A stretch of 64,000 nt of DNA from Ferribacterium limneticum (lineage in GTDB: Bacteria; Pseudomonadota; Gammaproteobacteria; Burkholderiales; Rhodocyclaceae), in assembly GCF_020510565.1 (NCBI RefSeq), contig NZ_CP075189.1, forward strand, positions 2,650,501 through 2,714,500, written 5' to 3'. Positions within the stretch are counted from its first letter, which is position 1; every line of letters begins with the position of its first letter. A model generated the notes under the pieces. The model ran no database searches, had not been told where the DNA came from, and saw nothing but the letters and a program-made list of their open reading frames with translations. The position numbers were made by a program, and so were the translations under genes. This document shows positions 8,159-16,549 of the stretch, one piece after another.

Positions 8159-9121
8159 ATGACCCCGAAGCCCCCGGCAAAAAACCCGCAGCAACTGCTC
8201 GAACAGATGCTGCTCATCCGCGCCTACGAAGAGGCCATCGTCAACGGCAGCGCCGCCGGCAAGATGCCCGGCACCTGCACCTCGGTCGGCCAGGAAGCGG
8301 CCGCCGTCGGCGTGGTCAACGCGCTTGCCGCGGAAGACCTGATCCTGACCAACCATCGCAGCGCCGGCCACCTGCTCGCCCGCGGCGCCGACCCCGGCCG
8401 TCTGTTGGCCGAAGTCATGGGCCGCCGCGACGGCTACTGCAAGGGCAAGAGCGGCTCGCTGCACATTTCGGCCAAGGAGCTCGGCGTCGTGTTGACCTCG
8501 ACCATCGTCGGCGCCGAACTGTCGATGGCGCCCGGCGTCGCCCTGGCGCAGAGCATGCTCGGCCGCCCCGGCATCGTCGTCTGTTTCTTTGGCGACGGCG
8601 CGGCCTGCGAGGGCAGCTTTCACGAATCGCTCAATCTTGCCGCGCTGTGGAACCTGCCCATCCTCTACGTCTGCGAGAACAACCACTGGCAAGCCTTCGT
8701 CCATCGGCGCGAAGCAATGAGCCGCGAGCATGTCGCTGACTGGGCCGCCGGCTACGGCATCCCGGCCCGGACGGTGGACGGCAACGATGTCTTCGCCGTG
8801 CTCGAAGCCGCCCAGGCCGCCGCCACCCAGGTCCGCGAGAGCGGCCGACCCTACCTGCTCGAAACCCTGACCTACCGGACTCGTGGCCACCTCGAACCGG
8901 ACGACCAGGGTTATGTCGACAAGGCCGAACTAGCCACCTGGCTCGCCCGCGACCCGATCGCTGCAGGCCGCGCCCGCTTGCTAGCCGACGGGCTACTGAG
9001 TCCTGCCCAGGCCGCAACCATGGCCGACAAGGTGGCCAGCCGCATCGCCGTCGCCCAGGCCTTTGCCGAAGCATCGCCTTTCCCTGCCGCGGATGAACTG
9101 ACCCGCGACGTCTACGCCTGA
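8159..9121 (+). CDS. Thiamine-diphosphate-dependent dehydrogenase E1, alpha subunit
   Basis: 320 residues; the ATG at 8159 has GGAGAGG 4 bp upstream. This is the E1 alpha subunit of the pyruvate/acetoin/branched-chain 2-oxoacid dehydrogenase type. The TPP/magnesium motif runs from GDGAACEGSF to YVCENN with the expected spacing, and the segment TNHRSAGHLLARGADPGRLL is typical of the family. It forms a heterotetramer with the beta subunit 8 bp downstream. No E2 or E3 gene is nearby, so the complex must borrow these or act differently. The short alpha subunit resembles acetoin dehydrogenase AcoA, but the substrate cannot be fixed. Confidence 0.85.
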   Translation: MTPKPPAKNPQQLLEQMLLIRAYEEAIVNGSAAGKMPGTCTSVGQEAAAVGVVNALAAEDLILTNHRSAGHLLARGADPGRLLAEVMGRRDGYCKGKSGSLHISAKELGVVLTSTIVGAELSMAPGVALAQSMLGRPGIVVCFFGDGAACEGSFHESLNLAALWNLPILYVCENNHWQAFVHRREAMSREHVADWAAGYGIPARTVDGNDVFAVLEAAQAAATQVRESGRPYLLETLTYRTRGHLEPDDQGYVDKAELATWLARDPIAAGRARLLADGLLSPAQAATMADKVASRIAVAQAFAEASPFPAADELTRDVYA

Positions 9122-9129
9122 GGATTCCC

Positions 9130-10089
9130 ATGCCAACCCTGACTATTTACGATGCCGTCGGCGCCGCGCTGACCGAGGAAATGCGCCGCGACCACAATGT
9201 CATCGCCTTCGGCGAAGGCATCGCCACCAAACGCCACGAGCTGGTCGACGAATTCGGCGCCCTGCGCATCCGCAACACGCCGCTGGCCGAGGGCATCATT
9301 GCTGGCACGGCCGTCGGTGCCGCCGCCATGGGCCTGCGCCCGGTCGTCGACCTGCTTTTCGCGCCCTTTCTCTGCTACGCCATGGACGAACTGGTCAACA
9401 GCGCCGGCAAGCTGCGCTACCTGTCCGGCGGCCAGTTCTCCTTCCCCCTCGTCACGCTGGCCATGACCGGCGCCGGCTGGGGCGTCGGCGCCCAGCACAA
9501 CCACAATGTCGAGGCCTGGTTCGTGCACAGCCCCGGCCTCAAGGTGGTCATGCCAAGCACGCCGGCCGACGCCAAGGCCCTGCTCAAGACGGCCATTCGC
9601 GACGATAACCCGGTGCTTTTCTTCCTCGACATCGGGCTGCTCTACCAGCCGGGCGAAGTACCGGCTGGCGAACATCTGCTGCCGCTGGGCCAGGCCGCCA
9701 TCGTCCGCGACGGACGCGACGTCACGCTGGTTTCCTACGGCAAGACGGTGCACCACTGCCAGCAGGCGGCCGACCAACTGGCCGGCCACGGCATCGCCGC
9801 CGAGGTCATCGACCTGCGCAGCCTGAAGCCGCTCGACGAGGCGACCATCCTCGCCTCCGTGCGGAAAACCGGTCGCCTGGTCGTCGTGCACGAAGCCAAC
9901 CGCCTGTGCGGCATCGGTGCCGAGATCGCCGCGCTGGTCGCCGAACACGCCTTCGCCGACCTCAAGGCACCGATCGTCCGCCTGGGCGGCCCCGATGCCC
10001 CGGCCGCCGCCAGTTACCCGCTCGAACAGGCCTCGGTCCCGTCAGCCGAGGCGATTGCCGAGGCAGCCCGACGCCTCTGTTCCACCTGA
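9130..10089 (+). CDS. Thiamine-diphosphate-dependent dehydrogenase E1, beta subunit
   Basis: 319 residues, normal length for E1 beta. Family segments include AFGEGIATKRHELVDEFG, NTPLAEGIIAGTAVGAAAMG and a transketolase C-terminal domain with SYGKTVHHCQQAADQL and GRLVVVHEANRLCGIGAEIA. It partners the alpha subunit directly upstream. The closest functional analogue is AcoB or PdhB; a specific substrate is not supported. The cytochrome c gene follows 40 bp later and is likely co-transcribed. Confidence 0.87.
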   Translation: MPTLTIYDAVGAALTEEMRRDHNVIAFGEGIATKRHELVDEFGALRIRNTPLAEGIIAGTAVGAAAMGLRPVVDLLFAPFLCYAMDELVNSAGKLRYLSGGQFSFPLVTLAMTGAGWGVGAQHNHNVEAWFVHSPGLKVVMPSTPADAKALLKTAIRDDNPVLFFLDIGLLYQPGEVPAGEHLLPLGQAAIVRDGRDVTLVSYGKTVHHCQQAADQLAGHGIAAEVIDLRSLKPLDEATILASVRKTGRLVVVHEANRLCGIGAEIAALVAEHAFADLKAPIVRLGGPDAPAAASYPLEQASVPSAEAIAEAARRLCST

Positions 10090-10129
10090 AAACAAGCTTC
10101 AACATCAATTTTCAAAAAGGAGAAAAACC

Positions 10130-10699
10130 ATGCACCCCAACCCCAAAACCCTCATCGCCGCCACCCTGGCCTGCGCCCTGTTCAACACCAGCGCCGTGGC
10201 CGCCGACAGCGATTCGGTACTGATCAAACGCGGCGAAAAACTGATCGCCTTCGGTGGCTGCGTCGATTGCCACACACCTTTCAAAATGGGTGCCAACGGC
10301 CCCGAGAAGGACATGGCGCGAGGCCTTTCCGGCCATCCCGAAGAGCTTCGCCTGCCGCCTTCGCCCAAGCTCGACAACGCCTGGAACTGGGCCGGTTCGG
10401 CGACCATGACGGCCTTCGTCGGCCCGTGGGGCACGACCTACGCATCCAACCTGACGCCCGACCGCGAGACCGGCATCGGCGCCTGGCGCGAGCAGGATTT
10501 CATCCAGGCCATGCGCACCGGCAAGCATGTCGGCGTGGCCCGCCCGATCCTGCCGCCCATGCCCTGGCAGGCGGTCGCCTCGCTATCTGAAAGGGACTTG
10601 CGGGCGATTTTTACCTACCTCAAGTCGCAACCAGCCGTGAAGAACAAGGTGCCCGACTATCTGCCGCCCGCCACCAGCATCAGCAAAGCCGGCGGCTGA
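10130..10699 (+). CDS. Exported mono-heme cytochrome c
   Basis: 189 residues with a signal peptide (MHPNPKTLIAATLACALFNTSAVAA). A single heme-binding CVDCH gives Cys44, Cys47 and His48. The segment RPILPPMPWQAVASLSERDL carries the probable axial Met. This pattern (GGCVDCHTPFKMG ... PDRETGIGAWREQDFIQAMRTG) resembles periplasmic cytochromes that serve as electron acceptors of dehydrogenases. The ATG has AAGGAG upstream and follows the E1 beta gene closely. Its presence after an E1 pair may mean electrons leave by a periplasmic carrier for another enzyme; that link is inferred from position only. Confidence 0.85.
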   Translation: MHPNPKTLIAATLACALFNTSAVAADSDSVLIKRGEKLIAFGGCVDCHTPFKMGANGPEKDMARGLSGHPEELRLPPSPKLDNAWNWAGSATMTAFVGPWGTTYASNLTPDRETGIGAWREQDFIQAMRTGKHVGVARPILPPMPWQAVASLSERDLRAIFTYLKSQPAVKNKVPDYLPPATSISKAGG

Positions 10700-10720
10700 G
10701 CGTTCGTCCGGCATCACCAG

Positions 10721-10750
10721 GAGCCAGCCTGCTGTGTTGCAGGCCGGCTC
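10721..10750 (+). terminator. Strong hairpin after the cytochrome c gene
   Basis: GAGCCAGCCTGC (10721-10732), a TGTGTT loop, and GCAGGCCGGCTC (10739-10750) form a 12-bp stem with a single A/C mismatch, 22 bp after the stop. There is no long T-run, so it may be an RNA 3'-end stabiliser or a weak terminator. Confidence 0.5.
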
Positions 10751-10785
10751 ATGAGTTTCCGGAAAATCGCCGCCGAAAGCAGACT

Positions 10786-10824
10786 CCAACGGTCAACCGG
10801 AAAAATTGGCCAAAATTGAAATGG
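10786..10824 (+). repeat. Dispersed 35-bp repeat, copy 3
   Basis: CGGTCAACCGGAAAAATTGG followed by CCAAAATTGAAATGG, one of the two copies with the longest conserved 3' part. It lies between the cytochrome c gene and the symporter gene, just after the hairpin. Confidence 0.8.
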
Positions 10825-10899
10825 CCAGCGCCGAAGCAAGCCAGCTGCGATCAACGGCAATGCCGCTAAAATGGCGCTGCCTCCACCTCAACGCGCCCG

Positions 10900-12150
10900 A
10901 TGCCCCGTCCCTCGCTCAACACCCAGATTCTGATCGGCTGCCTGCTCGGCATTTCGGGCGGTCTGTGGCTCGCCACCCAGCCAGCTGCGGAACCCGTCGT
11001 CGGCAACACGCTGTACGGCGCCAAGATGCTTGGCAACCTGTTTCTCGACCTGTTGCGCATGGTTCTGGTGCCGCTGGTCTTTTCGTCGATTGTCGTTGGC
11101 GTCGCCAACCTGCGCGCCCATCAGCAGATGCACCGGGTATGGACGACGACGCTCGCCTTCTTTGCGCTGTCGATGGCGCTGGCCATTGTCCTCGGCCTCG
11201 GCGCCGCCAACCTTTTCCGCCCCGGCGATGGCCTGCACCTGGCCATGTTCGCCGACGCCACGCGGGATTTCCAGGCGCGCCAGATGCCGCTGCCCGACTA
11301 CATCGCGCAGTTCATGCGCGGGCTGTTCCAGAACCCGTTCAAGGCGCTGGCCCAGGGGGACATCCTGGCCGTCGTCATCATTGCGTTGTTTCTCGGCATT
11401 GCGCTGGTCATCGGCGGCGAGCGCTACAAGAACCTGCGCGTGCTGATCCAGGAATTGCAGGAACTCTGCCTGCTCATCGTCGGCTGGATCATGCGCCTCG
11501 CCCCCTTCGGCCTCGCCGCGCTGCTGCTGCAACTGGTCGCCACGCAGAATGCCGATCTGCTCGCCAGCCTCGCCCATTTCATCAGCGTCGTCGTCGGCAC
11601 GACGCTGTTCCACGGCATCGTCGTCCTGCCGCTGCTGCTCTGGCTGGTTACCCGCATGTCGCCGCTGCGTTTCTGGAGAGGCGCGAAGGAAGCCCTGATC
11701 ACCGCCTTCGCCACGAGTTCAAGCGCCGCCACACTACCCATCACGCTGCGCTGCACCGAGCAGCACCTGCACGTCAAAAAGGACATCGCCAACTTCGTCG
11801 TGCCGCTCGGCGCCACCGCCAACATGGACGGCACGGCGCTCTACGAAGCCGCCGCCGCGCTGTTCGTCGCCCGCCTGGCCGGCATCGAACTCGATCTCGC
11901 CCACCAGCTCATCATCTTCTTCGTCGCCATGCTCGGTGCCATTGGCGCCCCGGGCATCCCCAGCGTCGGCATGCTGAGTATGGTGCTGGTGCTTGAATCG
12001 GTCGGCCTGCCCACCGCCGCGATTGCCATCCTGCTCCCCATCGACCGCATCCTCGATACCGTGCGCACGGCCGTCAATGTCGAAGGCGACATGGTCGGCA
12101 GCCTGATCGTGCAGAAACTGACCGAATCAGGCGGCGAAAAACACGCCTGA
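10900..12150 (+). CDS. Dicarboxylate/amino acid:cation symporter (DAACS family)
   Basis: 416 residues of the glutamate transporter (GltP/DctA-like) family in the inner membrane. The serine-rich hairpin loop SSSAATLPIT (273-282) and the NMDGT motif (308-312) that bind substrate and sodium are both present. GAIGAPGIPSVGMLSMVLVL marks the second hairpin, and LPIDRILDTVRTAVNVEGD closes the core. It imports C4-dicarboxylates or acidic amino acids with Na+ or H+. The ATG was chosen because MPRPSLNTQILIGCLLG leads straight into the first helix. Transcribed alone, with the TIR gene converging from the other side. Confidence 0.88.
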   Translation: MPRPSLNTQILIGCLLGISGGLWLATQPAAEPVVGNTLYGAKMLGNLFLDLLRMVLVPLVFSSIVVGVANLRAHQQMHRVWTTTLAFFALSMALAIVLGLGAANLFRPGDGLHLAMFADATRDFQARQMPLPDYIAQFMRGLFQNPFKALAQGDILAVVIIALFLGIALVIGGERYKNLRVLIQELQELCLLIVGWIMRLAPFGLAALLLQLVATQNADLLASLAHFISVVVGTTLFHGIVVLPLLLWLVTRMSPLRFWRGAKEALITAFATSSSAATLPITLRCTEQHLHVKKDIANFVVPLGATANMDGTALYEAAAALFVARLAGIELDLAHQLIIFFVAMLGAIGAPGIPSVGMLSMVLVLESVGLPTAAIAILLPIDRILDTVRTAVNVEGDMVGSLIVQKLTESGGEKHA

Positions 12151-12164
12151 CCGGCCAGGAACCA

Positions 12165-13103
12165 TCATTTCCCGGCTTCCCGCCGGGCGACGAATTCAAC
12201 TGGCGTGTGGACGCTAAGGCCCCCACCGCTTTCCAGCACGAAATGCAGTTCGCCGGCCTTGAGCGTTGCACGGTAGCGATGCGTCACCTCGCGGCCTGAA
12301 CCGTCGCCCACCACCTCCTGGCTGTGGGTGATGAAATTGAGTTGTTCGCCCTTCAGGGCGCCCTGTTCAACGGTCCGCGCCACCCGCAGATAGCTGGCCG
12401 TGCCATGCACCTCGCCATTTTCCGGACGCAGTTCGAAACGCTCGGCGTGCTCGGCGCCCCAGTCGTATTTGACGGTAGCCAACCAGCGTCCGGCAAGGCT
12501 TTGCGCCAACTCAGAGGCAACCGGCGTCGGCCCATCAGATGACCGCCCCAGCCAGTTGCCTCTCAAACCAAACGCCAACAGCACGATCACGGCCAGGGCG
12601 GCCAGACCCCAAAGCAGCCCGGAGCGCCGCAACGGACGACGGCTGGCCGGGAAGAACGGCTTGATGACCTCGACCAGCCGCGCCACGTCCGACGTCCACC
12701 CGATATCCGACAGAATGAAGGACTGACGCCGGGCCAGCGCCGCGATACCCGGCGGCAAGTGCTTTTCGGCCGGCATCGCCGCGCCGCCGACGAGCACCGG
12801 CAGCACTGCCTTTCCCGATTTCATGCCGGCCTCGATCTCCCGCCGGACGAAGTCCTCCGGCTCGTCGAGGCGACGAACGCCATTCCGGCTCACCGTCAGC
12901 CACGCCGGGCCGATCACCACCAGCATGACATCGACGGCCGCCAGTTGTTTCTCGATGGCAACGACAAAGTCCTCACCCGGGTGGATGTCCTCGATGTCAC
13001 GAAACACGTTGTCCGCACCGAAGGTCGAGACCAGGGCATCGGCCAGACGGCCGGCAAAACCGGCCTGATCGTCGCGACGGTAACTGATGAATATTCCAGA
13101 CAT
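12165..13103 (-). CDS. TIR-domain protein with a transmembrane anchor
   Basis: 312 residues. The N-terminal TIR domain (1-150) begins SGIFISYRRDDQAGFAGRLA, has VFRDIEDIHPGEDF as the BB-loop region, and FVRREIEAGMKSGK with Glu89 at the position of the catalytic glutamate of NAD+-cleaving TIRs. One hydrophobic helix follows (161-180, SGLLWGLAALAVIVLLAFGL). The C-terminal 125 residues form an unknown beta-rich domain (AGRWLATVKYDWGAEHAERF). The anchor places TIR in the cytoplasm and the tail outside. It lies opposite the STAND ATPase gene. It may be a signalling or NAD-depleting effector; neither is shown by sequence. Confidence 0.78.
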   Translation of the reverse strand: MSGIFISYRRDDQAGFAGRLADALVSTFGADNVFRDIEDIHPGEDFVVAIEKQLAAVDVMLVVIGPAWLTVSRNGVRRLDEPEDFVRREIEAGMKSGKAVLPVLVGGAAMPAEKHLPPGIAALARRQSFILSDIGWTSDVARLVEVIKPFFPASRRPLRRSGLLWGLAALAVIVLLAFGLRGNWLGRSSDGPTPVASELAQSLAGRWLATVKYDWGAEHAERFELRPENGEVHGTASYLRVARTVEQGALKGEQLNFITHSQEVVGDGSGREVTHRYRATLKAGELHFVLESGGGLSVHTPVEFVARREAGK

Positions 13104-13142
13104 GGGACAAGTCTCCTTGATGGAACAGGCGCGCGTGGATTG

Positions 13143-13178
13143 CCACGGTCAACCGGAAAAATCGGCCAAATCCGGAAT
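13143..13178 (+). repeat. Dispersed 35-bp repeat, copy 4
   Basis: CGGTCAACCGGAAAAATCGG followed by CCAAATCCGGAAT. It sits 40 bp upstream of the TIR start codon, in the divergent space before the ABM-domain gene, the only copy not at a gene 3' end. Confidence 0.8.
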
Positions 13179-13286
13179 ACCCCGACACTACCGCAAGGAC
13201 GGGAACCCTGGCCACCTGCCGCCGTCAACGCATATGAATATTTGAACTACGATAGGTTCATGATTCCGATCCGGAAGGAGGCAGCC

Positions 13287-13610
13287 ATGGTGGTCATCGT
13301 TTTCCGTACCCGACTCAAGGATGGCATCGACGAACAAGCCCTGACCGCGCTGGGCGAACGGATGTTCGAAATCGCCTCGGCCATGCCCGGCTTCATTTCC
13401 TACAAGGATTTCGCTGCAGCCGATGGCGAAAACGTCTCCATCGTCGAATTCGACAGTCTGGAAACCCTCATCGCCTGGCGCGACAATCCGGAGCATCTGG
13501 CGGCCCAGGAGCATGGCCGGCAGAAATACTTTGCGTCCTACCAGGTCCAGGTCTGCGCCCCGGTCCGCAGTTACCGGTTCGATGCCAGCGGCCGGCACGT
13601 CGTGGACTAG
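13287..13610 (+). CDS. Antibiotic biosynthesis monooxygenase (ABM) domain protein
   Basis: 107 residues from ATG 13287, which has AAGGAGG at optimal distance. A single dimeric alpha-beta barrel: VVIVFRTRLKDGIDEQALTA, a central helix with MFEIASAMPGFISYKDF, then VSIVEFDSLETLIAWRDNPE and HLAAQEHGRQKYFASYQVQV. Such proteins act as small cofactor-free oxygenases or heme- or quinone-handling proteins. It ends 6 bp before the STAND gene, so the two are probably one unit. The functional link between them is not obvious. Confidence 0.8.
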   Translation: MVVIVFRTRLKDGIDEQALTALGERMFEIASAMPGFISYKDFAAADGENVSIVEFDSLETLIAWRDNPEHLAAQEHGRQKYFASYQVQVCAPVRSYRFDASGRHVVD

Positions 13611-13616
13611 CACGCC

Positions 13617-16457
13617 GTGACAGCGAGTGTGCCGCTTCATCTGAGAATTTTCATTTCCTCACCCGGCGATGTCGGCGACGAGCGGCGTCTGGCCCGCGAA
13701 GTCATCGAATCCCTGCCGCGCGACCCGGCCTATCGCGGCAAGATCACCAGCGAAGCGATTGCCTACGACGACCCCGATGCGCCGTCGCCCATGCCGGCCG
13801 GCATCACCCCGCAACTCGGCGTCAATCTTTACAAGGGACCGGCCAGCGCCTGCGACCTGACCATCGTCATCCTGTGGAGCCGGCTCGGCACCCCGGTTTC
13901 GGCCGATTGCGTGCGCAGCGATGGCAGCCGCTACGAATCCGGCACCGTGTCGGAATACGAAAATGCACTGGCCGCCGGCAAGGAGGTCTGGATATTCCGG
14001 CGCAGCGAAAAGCCCCGGGTCGAGCTCGACGATCCCGATTTCGACGCCAAGCTCAAGCAATACCGGGCGGTCGGCAGCTTTCTCGAGCGCCTCCAGAATA
14101 CCGACGGCTCGGCCGCCGGCGGCCGCCACGACTACGCCGACCCGGCGGAATTCGCCGCCTTGTTCCGCAAGCTCCTGAGCGCCTGTTTCACGGCGTACCT
14201 GGATCGCCAGCCAGGGGCCGTGCCGGTTGCGGCGCCACCACCTTCACCCGATATCGAACCGCCCTTCCTGGCCCCCGAGGTCGACCGCGACCACGCCATC
14301 GTCGGCCGTGATGAACTGGTTCGCCAGGTCTGGGAACGGGCCATCGCCGGCAAAAGCCAGAGCCTGCTGTTCCTGCCCGGCGTCGGCAAAACGACAGTCG
14401 CCCAAGCCCTGCTGGCCGATCGCCAGCGCCTGCTCGACCACTTCGACGGCGTACTGTGGGCCGACCTCGGACGCCAGCCCATGGTCGGCGAACAACTACG
14501 CCGCTGGGCCACGGCCTTGCAGGTTCCCGACGAACGCAAGGCCAGCCTGGCCAGCATCGACGACTGGAAAGCGACGGTCAAGGCAGCGATCGGCAATCGC
14601 CGGATTCTGGTCGTTCTCGACGATGTCTGGCAGAACAAGGCAGCCCGGGAATTCATGCACCTCGTCCCGCGCGGCGTCTTCATCATCACCACGCGCTGCA
14701 AGGACGTCGCCGCCATGCTCGGCGACCCCGAACTGGTACCGGAACTCGACGCCACGACCGGCCTCGCGCTACTCACCGAGATCGCCCCGAAGGCAGTCGC
14801 CTACGACCCTGATGGGGCGAGCAATCTGGTCAGCGCCGTCTATGGACTGCCGCTGGCCCTGGTCCTGATCGGCAAATACCTGCGCCGCGAATCGTCGGAC
14901 GGCGACCCCGACCGCACTGCAAGCGCCTTCCAGACCATGGCCGAAGCCGGCCACCGCCTCGAAATCAACCCCGACGAAGAGGCCGGAGCGCATTCGCTGG
15001 CCGAAATCATCGAAGTCAGCTTCGCCGCCCTGCGCACCGACGATGCGCGACAGGCCATCCTCAACCTCGCCATCTTCCGTCCCAAGCCCAACACCTTTTC
15101 CAAGGACATCGCCCGGCAAGTTGCCGGCACCGAAGCGGCCGTGCTGTATGACCTGAGCGACATCGGCCTGATCGAGCATTACGGCGACGGCGAATACACC
15201 ATGCACCGGGTGATCGCCGAATATGCCCGGACCAGGCTGCCGCTGACCGAATCCCAGGCGCTGCACCACCAGGCCGTCAATTACTACGCCCGGCAATTGC
15301 AGCAGGACATCGACGACAACCCGGTCGCCTACCTTGGCTGGTACCGCTACGAACAGACCGACTGGCAGGCGACCAAGGACGCCTGGCTCTACCATCTGGC
15401 CCATGCCGGCAACGCGGTGAGCAGCGTGCAGGCATTCCTGCGTGTCTATTTCGACGCCTTCTGGTGGTGGGGCTATTACCAGCGCTTCCCCTTCTGCGAA
15501 CGCCTCCTGCTCGAATGGCAGCAACGGCGCAGCGTCGATCCCAAGGTGCGCCAGGGACTCGATCAACTCGCCGCGTTTCAGAGCGCCTACCCGGAAGGCT
15601 ACGAAAAGGCCGCCCGCGGCAACTGGAACGAGGTCGAACGCTCGCTCACCCGTCTGCGGCAAGGCCTCGGGCTGGAAGGCGAAATTTCCGCCATCCGCGA
15701 TGAAGACGCCCGCCGGGTGCGCGGTTTCACCGACTTCCTGTTGGCCGAGGCCTACGCCTACGGCCGCCACGACCACGAGGGCGCCCTCAAACGCTATGCT
15801 GCCGCCCACGACATTTTCCATCTCGATGGCGACCTCTGGGTGGCGGCCTGGCTCTGTTTCTATGTCGCCCAATATCTCCTCGAGCAAGGCAGCCTCGACG
15901 ATTCGGCAGAATATGCCCGGCGCTCGCTGACCGAAGCCGGCTGCGCCGCCGGGGGCGAGGATGCGCCGTTGGCCGAACGCGACTCCGAACTGCTCGCCAA
16001 CAATTACCGACTGCTCGGCGACCTGGCCATCGCCGGCCAACAGCATGCGCTGGCCGCCCAGCACTACCTGCGGGCGACTTTCTATGCCTACGCCTTCCAG
16101 GCGATTCCTGAACCCGCCGATACCTACACCATGGCCTTCTATCAGGAAATCACCAGCCGCATCGCCGGGCAGGCCGCCAACCTTGCCGGCACTGACCAGG
16201 CCGCCGGCACGACGCTCTGCGAGACGATGCTCAACTATTGGCAGTTTTACTGGCAACGCCATCCGGAACAAACGACCGCCAACGGCTTGGCTGACGCGCT
16301 GAGCAATGCCGATCCCGTCGCCATCGCGGCCGCCCTCTTCCCGCCGCCCATCACCGGCGACATCCTGAGCGGGGCAGCCGACTACGCCAGGGAAGTCGAG
16401 GCGATCATCCCCTCGCTGGCCACCGCTCTCGACAAATTGAATCAGGCCGGCAAATAA
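13617..16457 (+). CDS. STAND NTPase: DUF4062 domain, NB-ARC-like ATPase and helical-repeat sensor
   Basis: 946 residues. Residues 1-190 are a DUF4062-type (TIR-like fold) module starting LRIFISSPGDVGDERRLARE. An NB-ARC/STAND ATPase follows (228-560): IVGRDELVRQVW, P-loop LFLPGVGKTT (251-260), Walker B LVVLDDVW (Asp335, Asp336), FIITTR sensor, GLPLALVLIGKYLR, then a winged helix (YTMHRVIAEYARTRL). The C-terminal 380 residues are helical repeats of TPR type. This matches bacterial NLR-like proteins that switch on an effector when the repeats recognise a trigger. The P-loop lacks the first Gly (Phe instead). The start is GTG; GTG 13629 is an alternative. Role in defence or transcription control is inferred. 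Confidence 0.82.
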   Translation: MTASVPLHLRIFISSPGDVGDERRLAREVIESLPRDPAYRGKITSEAIAYDDPDAPSPMPAGITPQLGVNLYKGPASACDLTIVILWSRLGTPVSADCVRSDGSRYESGTVSEYENALAAGKEVWIFRRSEKPRVELDDPDFDAKLKQYRAVGSFLERLQNTDGSAAGGRHDYADPAEFAALFRKLLSACFTAYLDRQPGAVPVAAPPPSPDIEPPFLAPEVDRDHAIVGRDELVRQVWERAIAGKSQSLLFLPGVGKTTVAQALLADRQRLLDHFDGVLWADLGRQPMVGEQLRRWATALQVPDERKASLASIDDWKATVKAAIGNRRILVVLDDVWQNKAAREFMHLVPRGVFIITTRCKDVAAMLGDPELVPELDATTGLALLTEIAPKAVAYDPDGASNLVSAVYGLPLALVLIGKYLRRESSDGDPDRTASAFQTMAEAGHRLEINPDEEAGAHSLAEIIEVSFAALRTDDARQAILNLAIFRPKPNTFSKDIARQVAGTEAAVLYDLSDIGLIEHYGDGEYTMHRVIAEYARTRLPLTESQALHHQAVNYYARQLQQDIDDNPVAYLGWYRYEQTDWQATKDAWLYHLAHAGNAVSSVQAFLRVYFDAFWWWGYYQRFPFCERLLLEWQQRRSVDPKVRQGLDQLAAFQSAYPEGYEKAARGNWNEVERSLTRLRQGLGLEGEISAIRDEDARRVRGFTDFLLAEAYAYGRHDHEGALKRYAAAHDIFHLDGDLWVAAWLCFYVAQYLLEQGSLDDSAEYARRSLTEAGCAAGGEDAPLAERDSELLANNYRLLGDLAIAGQQHALAAQHYLRATFYAYAFQAIPEPADTYTMAFYQEITSRIAGQAANLAGTDQAAGTTLCETMLNYWQFYWQRHPEQTTANGLADALSNADPVAIAAALFPPPITGDILSGAADYAREVEAIIPSLATALDKLNQAGK

Positions 16458-16516
16458 GGGGCAAGGCGCCCGTTACAAAGCAACCGTACCGACCAATCAG
16501 CGGCTCAAACTACCTC

Positions 16517-16549
16517 CCGCGGTCAACACGGAAAATCGACCGTTTTCAG
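16517..16549 (+). repeat. Dispersed 35-bp repeat, copy 5 (overlaps M48 gene end)
   Basis: CGCGGTCAACACGGAAAATC followed by GACCGTTTTCAGG, a diverged copy that still forms an ACGG...CCGT hairpin. On the minus strand it supplies the last codons (KTVDFPC) and the TGA stop of the M48-like lipoprotein gene. Confidence 0.6.

Noticed and set aside
14769..16271. 500-residue minus-strand frame
   Set aside because: Mirror of the STAND gene helical repeats; no start signal or domain.
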